In this document: piece by piece, positions 39,901 to 51,900 of the stretch
Layout of the letters: every line of letters begins with the position of its first letter
Numbering within the stretch: position 1 is the stretch's first letter
Assembly: GCA_031216915.1 (NCBI GenBank)
Contig: CM062290.1
Coordinates: 164,650,453 to 164,714,452 of the forward strand
Direction: 5' to 3'
DNA from: Pictodentalium vernedei
Lineage: Eukaryota > Mollusca > Scaphopoda > Dentaliida > Dentaliidae
Length of the DNA stretch: 64,000 nucleotides
Program-made: the position numbers and the translations under genes
Notes under the pieces: generated by a model
What the model saw: the letters and a program-made list of their open reading frames with translations, nothing else
Databases searched by the model: none
What the model was told of the DNA's origin: nothing

Positions 39901-42900
39901 CACTCTCAGTTTCCTATGATTTGCTTAGGTACTGCAGAACTCAGGGTCCATTGAGGTTTTTTTCCATTTGATAATCTTGTCCTTGCTCTTCTAACAAAAC
40001 TTTCCATTGTATGTCAGTTTTTATTTCTGTGTAGACTTTCAAAACACTAAAAAAACAAATTTTTTAAGCAAATATCTCATTCATCCTCCTTGGAGACATA
40101 TTTTCCACAATTTCACACTTTTTATCAGAATGGGTGTTTGTGGGGATTAAATCCAAGGTTGTGAAAGTGCCCTAATGGATACTTGCTGCTCAAGCACAGC
40201 ACTACAGAATCAATATTGGATGTTTTTTTGCATTTTAACAGTGCTAAGAGATACCACATGAGCAGTACTGGTCATACTGTTGAAAAAGCAGTGTTTTATG
40301 TTTTTGTCAGTACCATACCAATGACTCTCGGTGCCTTAACTGAGAAAACTGGCTTCTTTAGCTCATCTTGACAAAGTCAAGCTGAGCTAATCTCATCGCT
40401 CTCCGTCTGTCATCCGTCATCACCATGTTTTGGTCTTCTCCTCCAAAGCCACTGGGCCAATTCAAGTGAAAGTTTTTGTGAGTGATGGTCCCAAAGGGGC
40501 ATTTCATTTTTGTTCAACTCATACACTCTCAGTTTCCCAAAGGGAGGGAGTGGTGGAAAATGCTCCAAAATATTTATAAAATCTTCTCAAGAACCAGTGT
40601 GTTTTGGCCCCGCCCAAAATTTCTATTTTTCTGAACCGATGGTCCGGTGTGAACCAAATTTGGTGTTTGGAATTATGAGGTCATAAGTACTTGACTCAAG
40701 CAAAAAAAAAAAATTCCTACATCCCCATGGGAACCCAGGGAGCTAAAAATAGAAATATTTTCAAACGCCCATATTTCCCAAACCACATGGAACAGAGAGC
40801 TGTTATTTGGTATGAAGTATCCTTAGGACCAGTAGAATTGAATGGTAAAAAACAATTGCCATCGGTTATGTTAGGGTGCTCTGTATTGTAATGGGCATCG
40901 AAAAAATGCTGAGTCAGCATATTTGCAAAAATTTAAAAAAATCTTTTCTCAGGAACCAATCATCAGAATCTTTTGATATTTGGTATACAGCATTCATAGG
41001 GAGTGGGGGGGGGGGGGGGGCAAATAAAAGTTTGTTGAAATAAAGCTCATTGGTTCATATATGGGCTCTCTACATGAGCCCAAAGTTTTAACATAGGGTA
41101 ATATGGGGAATATTCTTTAAAAATCTTCTTCAGAACCACCAGTCAGAATCTTTCAATGTTTGGTATACATCATTGTTATGAGGGTCAGATTCAAACCATT
41201 TCCCTAGGTTAATATTTGGGCTTTCTACGGAAGCCCAAATTTTATCTTTGTTCAATGTGGAGGGTAATTTAAAAAAATCTTCTTCTTCAGATCCACCAGT
41301 CAGAATGCTTTGATATTTGGTATGCATCATCTCTAAGAGGGTCAGATTCAAATTTGTTCAAATCAGATCCCTAGGTATATATTTGGGCTCACTATGATAG
41401 CCCAAATTTTTACTTAACGCAGTATGAGTAAGTTTCTTTAAAAATCTTCTTCTTCAGATCCACCAGTCAGAATGCTTTTATATTTGGTATACTATAACAT
41501 CTCTAGGGGAGTCAGATTCCAGGTTGTTCAATTCGAGTGCCTAGGTTAATATTTGGGCTCCATATGGGAACATGAATTTTAACTTGGTACAAAATGAGGG
41601 TATTTCTTCAAAAATCTTCTTCTTGAGATCCACTCGTCAGAATGCTTTCACATTTGGTATACAACATCTCTAGGGGGGTCAGATTCAAGTTTGTTCAAAT
41701 CGGATCCATAGGTTAATATTTAGGCTCGCTATGGTAGCCCAAATTTGAACTTAGTGCAATTCGAAGAAATTTCTTTACAATTTCTCTTCTTCAGATCCAA
41801 CAGTCAGAATGCTTTCATATTCTGTACACAACATCTCTAGGGAAGTCAGATTCAACTGTGGTCAAATCAAGAGCCTGGGCTAATATTTGGGCTCTCTATG
41901 GGAGCCGGAATTGGCCATTTTGCTGAAGAATTAAAAAGTTTGTATTCAGTACCCTCTGGAGGTGTGTAACTAAGATTAATCCACAAAGGTTGTATCAAGG
42001 GGCTTCATAGGGGAGCTCTACATTTTACTTTATGATCAACTGAAGAAAAAGGCATGATGCCCGGATTATTTTTGTCACTCCTGAGGGACTCAAGGATTGG
42101 CAGTGTAGCCTGTGGAGATGCCTTGCTTAATGTTGACTCATTCTTGGACTCTGTTTAAATTGTGTTCTGTTCAAGATGAGCGCTACAGGCCCCGTGGGGC
42201 CTCTTGTTTCCTTTTTTTTTTACAAAAAATTGCAAATGATTCACCAAACACATGATGTTGAAATGTCAGTCTTCAGAAGCCTGAATGTGATTTAAAAACT
42301 ATCACAAGTAGGATATTTAATGTCACAAGTTGTTTGTTTTGTGTCAATATTAATTAATTTATGAATTATGTCACGTTTTTGATGAAGAGGGGTATACTGG
42401 GGGAGGGGGGGGGGTGTCACCTTCATTGAGGGCTATTTTTTTTACAACATCAGTGTAAATTTCTCATTTGTGATAGCTTTTTCGCAAGATGTTTGTTTTG
42501 TGTCAACATCAATTAATTTATGAATTATATCATAGTTTTTTTATGAAAAGAGTGTGGGGGGGGGGGGGGGTCTTTTTTACCACATCAGTATGTGGAAGAA
42601 AATTTGACATCAGTTGTTAGGATAAATGGCAGTGTCTGTATTGCTGAATAATATAGCTGCAACCCCAATTTTAGAAACAAAATTGACGTTCACGTTTGTT
42701 TAGTGGGGTGGGGAGGGGAGTGGGACACAATTTCTCTGATCTATTGGAGCAATGGACGCAAAATCAGTTTATTTAAGGACGTGTGAAAGGCATCAATAAT
42801 TAGGCCACATTAAAACTCTTTTTTCAAATTTATTTCCCCTTCACCTTGTGTGAGGACAATAATAATCTATGTGAATCATTGAATTGTGATCAATCGCGAA

Positions 42901-45900
42901 ACGAACGTCAACTCAACAACTCTATTTATAGAAATGATCCGCATCGCCGGTAGTTCTAAAATGAGTCCGCGGGTAGAAAAAGAGTCCGTAAGAGACCGCA
43001 AGTAAACTATGTGGGTTAATGTTCTGAAATGAATGGTTTCTGATTGAAAACAGTGTAAATAATACACATCCGAAGTTTGGTATCGATATTTCAACTTTAA
43101 CCCCTAAAATTTTACTATTAATGTATAGCGCGTTTTCAAACTTACGGACTCATTTTTCGCAAGACGGGCCAAAGAGTCCGCAAATGAACCACTCGTCCTA
43201 AAAATATCAAATGAACGGTTTCTGATTGAAAACAGTATAAATAATACATATCCGAAGTTTGGTGTTGATATTTCAACGTTAACCCCTAAAATTTCACTAT
43301 TAATGTATAGCGCGTTCACAAACTCATGGACGCATAGTGAAGGTTTTTTGTTGAAACATACGACTGAAAATAGGAAACTAAATGAATAGAATTAAATGAG
43401 AATGTCTAATGATATCACACAAAATGAAGAGAAATAGCCGGTTTATGCTTTTTAAAACTGGCAGCAATTGCTTATCAAATAATATTACTGTCTTACTTTT
43501 GTTAACGATTCCTATTTTCCTACCGCCCCAAGAGATTCTTCTTTTAAATAGCGAACCCGGACCAGAAGAAACGGATAAATTACCAAATAACGGCGACGTT
43601 TTTTCGTAAATACTCGACGGAACACAGGCGACGTTTTTCTCTTTCGAGTCTGGCAAATAATCGACAACATTGGTGTCATTAAATTGAGATAGGTCGGATA
43701 TCACACATAAATCAGCTATTACGCACCCCTCCCCCTTATATATCCTGCAAGTATAAATATCTCGATATTAAAATGTCTTGCCTGATGTTCCCTATATGGG
43801 TTAACTTGGAGGTGTAGGGGGGGGGGGGGGGGGGGAGCATATGGCTGATTTTTAGCTCACCGAAGGGAACTTAACTTATCACTTGGCGTTCGTCGTGAAC
43901 TTTACATTATTGACTTCTCCCAAACTACTGGACCAAATTGAACCAAATTTGGTGTGCATGTTCCTTATCATATGTCAATTCAAGTTTGTACAAATAACCT
44001 TGCCGCGCTGAACCACAAGGGGCATTACTCTGCTAGTACCCATACATTTTTTAAAAAATCTACTTCTCCAGAACCATTATTGAGCTAGCTCCCTCTAGGA
44101 GCCCGAATTTTAACTTGGTGAAATATGAGGAAATTTCTTTAAAAATCTTGCATATTTGGTATGAATGCTTTCATATTTGGTGTACAACATTTCTAGGGGG
44201 GGGGGGGGGGGGTCTAATTCAAGTTTGTACAAATCGGGTCCCTCAGGTAGTATTTGGGCTCTCTATTGGAGCCCAAAGTTTAACTTGGTGCAATTTGAGG
44301 ACATTTCTTCAAAAATCTTCTTCTTTAGATTCAGGTCCACCAGTCAGAATCCTTTCATGTTTAGTATACAACATCTATAGGGGGGGGGGGGGGGGGGGGT
44401 CAGATTCAAGTTTGTTCAAATCGAGTCCCTGGGTTTATATTTGTGCTGCCTATGGCAGCCTGAATTTTAACTTAGTGCAATATGAGGGAATTTCTTCAAA
44501 AATCTTTTTCTTCAGATTCACCAGTCAGAATCCATTCATATTTGGTATGCAGCATCCTGCGGTGGGGCAGTTTTAGTTTTGTTCAGATTGGTTACCTGGG
44601 TAAATATTTTGGCTCCCCGTTTGAGTTCAAAGTTTAACTTAATGCAATGTGAGGACATTTCTTTTAAAACCCCTTTCTTCAGATCCACCGGCCAGAATTC
44701 TTTCGTATTTGGTATATAACATCTCATGGGGGATCAGGTTCAAGTTTGTTCAATTTGAGTCCCTGGCTTATTATTTGGGCTCTCTATGGGCGGGGTGGGG
44801 GTGGCATGGGGAGCATGTTAGGTTTGTTCAAATCGATTCCTTAGTGTTTTTCCATAAAATTTGCCTTTCATGACTTCATTCCGTTGTAGAGTTGATGAAC
44901 CATGTATAACTGAATGTGACCCCAAATACTTCTTTGAACCACTTTGGCAGGTGAGCGATTACAGCCCCTTGGGGCCTCTTATTTAGTCAAGTTGTGACGA
45001 AGTCAAAGCTCGACTTATAGATTGATGAATGGCGGCTGGGTGTAAACAGTTGGTTTCCAGATGATAACTTGATTATGGTTCGGCCCACGTCATGAAACTC
45101 CATAGGTAGGTTGGCATCGGTGAGTGGAAGAACCCTATCTATATTGGACTTGCTTGGTCAAAAGTCAAGGTCACAGTGACCATGAACATAGTAAATTGTA
45201 AACAATTGGTTTCCGGATGATAACTTGTCTATAGTTAAACTCACATTCATGAAACTTCATACGTAGGTAATGGTTGGCGTTCATGAGAGGAAAAACCCTA
45301 TTATTTTGGACTCACTAGGTCAAAGGTCAAGGTCACAGTGACCCTGAACATAGTAAATCAAAACAATTGGTTTCCGGATGATAACTTGATAATGGTTCGA
45401 CCCACGTTCATAACACTTCATAGGTAGGATGGCATCAGTGAGATGAAGAACCCTATTTATTTTGGACTTGCTAGGTGAAAGGCCAAGGTCACAGTGACCT
45501 TCAACATAGTAAATTGTAAACAATTGGTTTCCGGATGCTAACTTGACTACGGTTGAAGCCACACTCATGAAACTTCATAGGTAGGTTGGCCTAGGTGAGT
45601 GGAAGACCCCAATTTATCTTGGTCTCGCTAGGTCAAAGGTCAAGGTCACAGTGACCTTGAACATAAATCGTAAACAATTGGTTTCCAGATGATAATTTGA
45701 CAATGGTTCCACCCACGTTCATGAAACTTCATAGGTAGGTTGGTATTATTGCAAGAAAGAGCCCTATTTATTTTGGAATCAGTAGGTCAAAGGTCAAGGT
45801 CACAGTGACCCTTCACATAGTAAATTGTAAACAGTTAGTTTCCGGATGATAAGATGATAATGATTAAACCCACTTTTGTAATGTCATAACTCGAGATTGG

Positions 45901-48900
45901 ATCGGTGATCCTATCAGAATTATTTTTGTTTTGTGGGGGGGGGGGGGGATGTGCCCCCAGAACGCCCCCATGGCTGTGCCACCGTGCCCCCACTTGAGCA
46001 ATCGTGATTAAGTGCCTTGCCCAATGACACAACGCAGTTACCCCTGCTGGGGATCGAACCGTGGATCTCTCGGTTTGATGTTAGTAGTAGATCATGTACC
46101 CGATCGACCGCATTGTCAGGATCTCATGTGACGTCATAGGCACATGACCCAGTTACTTCATTTTTGGTTGTCATGTTAGTGTGCGTGAGCGCCATCTTGT
46201 GACAACATCCCCATAGTGATACGTGGTCCTAGTGTGCATGCGTAGCGCGTTTTGTTGAGGTGAGACGAGTGTACGTCGTCCATTTTGTATATCTGAGGCC
46301 GCCATCTTAGTTTCTATGGTAGCACATGGTTGCTATGTGACCCAAAACCTTCTAGTAGGAAAGGGGGTGTGTTCGATTGAATAGGAGTAATTTTAATTAC
46401 AGCAAATAACCCGACAATCCCTCTTAATAATCCAAAACTACCGAGACGGACTTAGAAAACCCCCACCTAGGGTTTATAATAGTAGCACGTAGTGCTAAAT
46501 GAATGATGAGAGGTCTCATGTGGATAAACTGAAGTGAACTAGAATACATCGAATTACCACAAACATCCAGCCAATCTCTCTAAACTATCAAAACAACTTT
46601 ATTTGGCACGGATTCCTCAATACTGGGCTTAAAAGAGTAGCATACAGTGCTTTAAGGTGCGTTTCCTGGTATGAGTAATTGTATTTGTTCGAATACTTTG
46701 TAAAATTACCCAAATAAATCCAACAGTTCTTTTAGTAGTGCGGATTTCCCACTAAATATTCGGTTTCTATCTGTTGTCCCCTAGAATTCTTATTTTTGCC
46801 CAACAATAGACGCATTCATTTGTATAAGATTAACTTTATTGTTTCGGATGTGCACCATAGTCTCGGTATTTTATCTATCCCGATATTTTCTGTGGTTTAT
46901 CCTATTTCCTGGCCTGTTTTGCCTTTTACTGGTCCCATTTCTGCCTATCCCAGCAGACTATTTTGTCTTGGCCGACTCTGTTTTTGCCTTTCCTGTGTAT
47001 AACGAAGTCCTCTATGATCCTCAAACCCAAAACACAATCAAGCAGGGTTAGGTATTATTCGAACGACTCGAATCTTATCGAGCAAATAAGCTTTTGAGCA
47101 GTTACTGAAAAAGTCACTACTCAAATCCCATTGAGCAGATGAGTATCGAAAGAGCGATTTCCTTTACGGCTCTTAATGCTCATCGGGGTATAGGAGGATA
47201 CCTATGACATGCTGATGCAGTACTATATATACCTGTTGATAATTTAGCTCCTAGCATCTGCCCAGTTCTAGACCTCTCCATGATCTTCATATCTCCAACA
47301 CCACTATTACTGATTTTCCCAATATTGCCATCGTCTGTCCTATAATTAGATTTTACAGTAGTCACCAAATCCCGCAGTCTTCTTCCACTCTTGCGGCCTT
47401 GTACCATTACTAGCACTAGTACAGGCTTGCTAACCCTCTCAGATTGCTCGAACAACCAGAATCCCATCGACCAAATGAGCCATAGAGTAATTGCCTGAAC
47501 GTGTGACTCCACGTACGACTATTTTGCTCGTCTAGGTATTGAAGGATGGGAAGGATCTTGGGAACTAACAACGTGATATAATAACCTTAGTTATTGAAAT
47601 TGACGTACAATCCCGCTTATAATATAGCCTTGGTTTTTTAAAGTGTTGTTAAACCCTAATGAATCTATTTGCCATTGAATTATGATCTTTTGTCAGTTTA
47701 AAAAATGAAGGTTTGTTTTACTATAGCTTGTCTGAAGTTTGATCCTTCCGCACGCTTTCAAAATTTCTCGATTGCCATGTTTGTCGCCATATTAACACAT
47801 GAACATACATGTGTGGTTCTGTGTTTATTGCATGTCGCTGTACAACACGTTTTGGCAAATTGTTATATTTCACATAACCGCTGCTATTTCTGCGATATAT
47901 ACCATCTCTTTCCTGAAAAATCTTGCTTTGGGCCTGCAATATTTACCAAAATTAACAATATTGGGTGTGCACCATTACGTGTCACGTATTTTCATATTAG
48001 CTAATGCATTTTTCCAATGAATATTGCTACAGTAACATCAGTCTTCAAAGCGGGAGACGAGCACAACTTCAAAAAGGACCATAAGTATATTTCCAGCTTT
48101 TTAAAAAGTGATATGTGCAATAGAATAATGAGCTATTTAGACGTGTTTGATATCCTATATCCTATATCAGCACCAATATGGATTCGTAAAAAGCCATTTT
48201 ACTTTGCACTCGGTGATCCAACTCTTCGAAACCATAGGACTGGAGGAAAAAAGGAGAGCAAAAACATCACCCCAGCTGCGATTCTTGATCGTTCTAAAGT
48301 CTTTGGCACGAGATAACATGATATCTTTTTAATCAAGTTGGAGAGATATTATGGCTTTCGGAGAATCAGTAACAGTTGGTTTAGGATTACCGAAAGACGT
48401 CAATGTGTCAAATACGGCGAATATTAGTCCGACTCGGCGACAATAACTTGATGTATTCCAAAAGAGGCTGTGCTAGGACCCATCTTATCTACATTATATA
48501 TAAATTACATCAGTTTTTTCACGCCTTTAAATCTCCTTTTATTTGTTGATGACACGTCGGTGCACGACTCAGTGCTAAATCCAAGTCTCCTAACAACACG
48601 TTTTAAGAAAGAACTCTATAAATGTTATGTCTGGGCTCGGCAAAGGGGTTTGCTCTAAATGCCGGTAAAATTACGTCTGTTCTCAATAGACCAACCCACA
48701 TCAGAAGCACTAGTGCACATCTAGATATATATATAAGTAATCGAACAATTAAATGAGTAAGAACTCACAAGGAGAAAAGTCCTTCTAGCCTACAAGTTTC
48801 ATATACCGAAATTTGCTCCACGATACGTTGGGAAAACTACTCACTGAACAAAGCAAGAAACATACTTCCAGATGCAATCATGAAAACGCTCCATTATGTA

Positions 48901-51900
48901 CAAGTGCATTGTCATCATTTTCTATACGGTGTACACATATGGGGTACCTCTTGAGGGATAAATATAAGCTTCTAAAAGCACAAAAATGCTCCCATCGGAT
49001 CATAAACAACAGAAGGTATAACTCACATACAGACCCCTTGTTTGCAAAATAAAATACTTAAGATACGGATTTGTTTAAACTTCGGATATGCCTTTTTATG
49101 TTTGACTAGAAAATTGTTGGGCTTCCCGGGGCTCTTGGACATATTTAAGTACATCAAATTACCCACAATAGATGGTCACAAGCCAGTAAGGACTGCTACG
49201 TGAAACTAGAACTAAAGCTTTATAAAAGTTACCCATATTTGCGTTCCATACAATTTGGAATGATCTAGATGAAACATTATGAAACACTGCTAACAGAAGT
49301 GAATTTAAGAAGAAATTAACAATTAACGTGTTATCTAAGTATCAAGAAAGCATTTAATGCAACAACCCGTATTGCCCCCACTGTCAAAGTTAGTAATTGC
49401 GAGTAATTAAATTACCCGAAACATTGGGATGGTGCTGCGGATATGGACTGGAGAAGTGCATACATGGGTGGTTGAGTGCTCAGAAACTTTAGGGACGACA
49501 CAGCCATGGATTATTTGAAAGTAACTTTAGAAAAAAACAATAAACACTACTAACACAAAGTAGTTGCCGTACAACAAAGGAAAACCATTTAACCGCCATT
49601 GTACACAGACATCCACGTTCTAATTCTGCCAATTCTTTTCACAGCACACTATTTTCACCTGCTTTGGGCAATTCCATTATATTATCTACGGATAATTTAT
49701 GGCCATCTTGTCGACCACAGTCTGCTGTATTAGGTCTCCAAGTCAAACATCGGAGTCCACAATTTACAATCTGCGGTTCTGAAGTCTACAATCTGTAAAT
49801 TTGAAATATCAAGGCGGGTCGCTTACGGGGGTTGAAGGAGGGGACAACCTCCATCAATAATTTTCCTGTAGGGACATTCTCATGAGAATTGACGTCTCAG
49901 ATATCAAATCTGTCTCGCTAGTAATCACGTACTTCCCTAAAAAGACGAAATTTTATACTTGGAATAGTGACACACACACACACACAGTTGGCCATATAAA
50001 TAGAGGTTTCGATTTGAGCTGTTGTGAGTCTTGCATGACCAGTTTGGAGAACCAGAACGATACGTGTTAAGTTAACTGAATATGAAGCTGGGTGCAGATG
50101 AGTCCGTGTATGTTTTATATATTAACAAACGACTTTCCAAGAAGTTTTTGGGTTTTTTTTTATTAAATCTTGACTCCAAATGCACCGTCAAGGCATGCCT
50201 TCGAGTGTGACATTTGGGACAGATCAAGTTTGACCACCTCCACCCTATCTTTCCAAAGCGCCTGGGATTATTGTACTCTCTTAGTGAAGGTTGTCTTTGA
50301 TAACATTGTCTTTGTCAAGTACATAAAGTGGTAACGTGAACTAGCTGTGTTGTAATATAATGTCACGGGGGATGACAAGTAGACTGCCAATCTGACTATG
50401 TTATTTCCCTTCGGTGTAAACGAATTGTATCTGGCTATCACTTGTTTCTTTTGTTCGATGCCTGTTCATGCAATGTTAATATAGTTAAATAAAAATATCT
50501 GTCTATCACGATACACTAATAAAGAACGCCAAATTGAGAATTTCTATTGATAGATGAGATCAAGACTTGAATAATCATTTACAAAATATTATTGTTTTTA
50601 ATTTATCATGTTTGAAACAATGGGGAGGTGTTTGAAATAGTGGCATAAACATAAACACAGCTGCATGTGCTGGAGATGACAGCTCACTTTATGAAAGAAT
50701 CATTCACGGCTTCGTATCATAATGGAACTTCTCAACCATTCACCAGAGCATTTAAAAGATTGTTGAACTGTCTGAAACAGTAACTGCATTTTCCTTATTT
50801 TTAATAAACGCTCAACTTTAAAGAAATAGATATGGTATGTATAAAATTTGGGTGCGGGAAATCAGTCGTTTGTGGGTTCCGAAAAAATAATGAAACTTGA
50901 ACCGATTTTTTCAAGCATAAACTTTCTCCTCACGGTCGGTTCAAGATGTGCCTTTATATATACCGCAGGAAAAAGCACAGCACAAAATAAGAACTTTTCA
51001 ATATTTTCAGATATACTGGTATGAACAATTAATAGACATATTCCGTGATTTGCGAACAAGAGGATGAAACCAAAATCTTCTCGGACTAGATGAAAGATCA
51101 CTTTTTAACCCTTTACCTAGCATGAAAAGCAGACGACACTTGCAAACAAAATTATTGAATAACTATTTTTTTTATTTTTTGCGTCAAAACATTACTTATG
51201 GTCCCGCATTGGAACGAGCTTGTTCCAATGAGAGATCGTAAGCCATGTTTTTGAAGCAAAATATGAAAAAATAATACATATTGAATGGCAATATTTGAAT
51301 AATGCTGGCCGGTTTTGACGTTACGTTGGGTAAAGGGTTAAAATGTGCCTGGAAGACCATCATATCCTAATGCAGTCGAAATAAATATTTGAGTAACTGA
51401 TGTTTAATACATACTTTTACGCGTCTATTCTGAAAACAAAATATTGAAATAAAATATTTCCAGGATTTTATGTTTCATTTTTTATCAAAATAAAATATGT
51501 CATTAATTTTGGGTAAAAAAACAGATGTTATTAATTTTTGTCATGGAACTGCGTATTTTTTATTTTTATCAAAATAAAATGTGTCATTAATTTTGGGGAA
51601 AAAGACAAGATGTTATTAATTTTTGTCATGGAGCTTGAAACTCGAACAGAGCCAAATCGAGCGATGCTTTCAAATTTAGTTAAACCCATTGGATTGAAAA
51701 CTAATTCTTTACTAACCACAGGTTAATTTCGTCCTCATGATGCACAGTGTTCATAACTCCAAAGCTAAACTTGAACTCACACTAAGGTCCCCAGCCGAAG
51801 TCGCATTCCACCATGCCGAAAGTTAGAATCACAAAGCAGAATTTGACATTTTAAATAGAGTGGAACCCTGTTAATTGAATAGTCACTTTGCAAGTGAGAA

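Larger units (their letters stand above)
34978..42720 (+). repeat. Three-copy tandem array, unit ~2.2-3 kb
   Basis: The word ACTACAGAATCAATATT starts copies at 34978, 37954 and 40201. The copies share GAAATATCTT...GCCAGAATGTGATTTA, TTAATTTATGAATTAT, TACTGTCTATTGATATTGGT, GCTGATGCAGATTTTAGTTT, GAATTCTCATGCAGAAATGA, GCCAGAAAACCCATA and AATTTCTTCATT. The spacings are 2976 and 2247 bp. Copy 1 is longer through a SINE piece, G-rich repeats and an extra MITE piece. Copy 3 is partial and split by a Helentron-like element (40360-42207). A TTAA-MITE sits at the same place in copies 1 and 2, so it predates the duplication. No open frame is shared by the copies; nature of the unit unknown. Confidence 0.85.

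Noticed and set aside
44115-44576. 153-codon ORF with glycine runs
   Set aside because: The glycine runs come from poly-G tracts, and the rest is the tandem repeat of a Helentron-like element read in one frame.
47180-47512. 110-codon minus-strand ORF
   Set aside because: No recognisable domain, repeat-adjacent, no splice or promoter context; most likely random.
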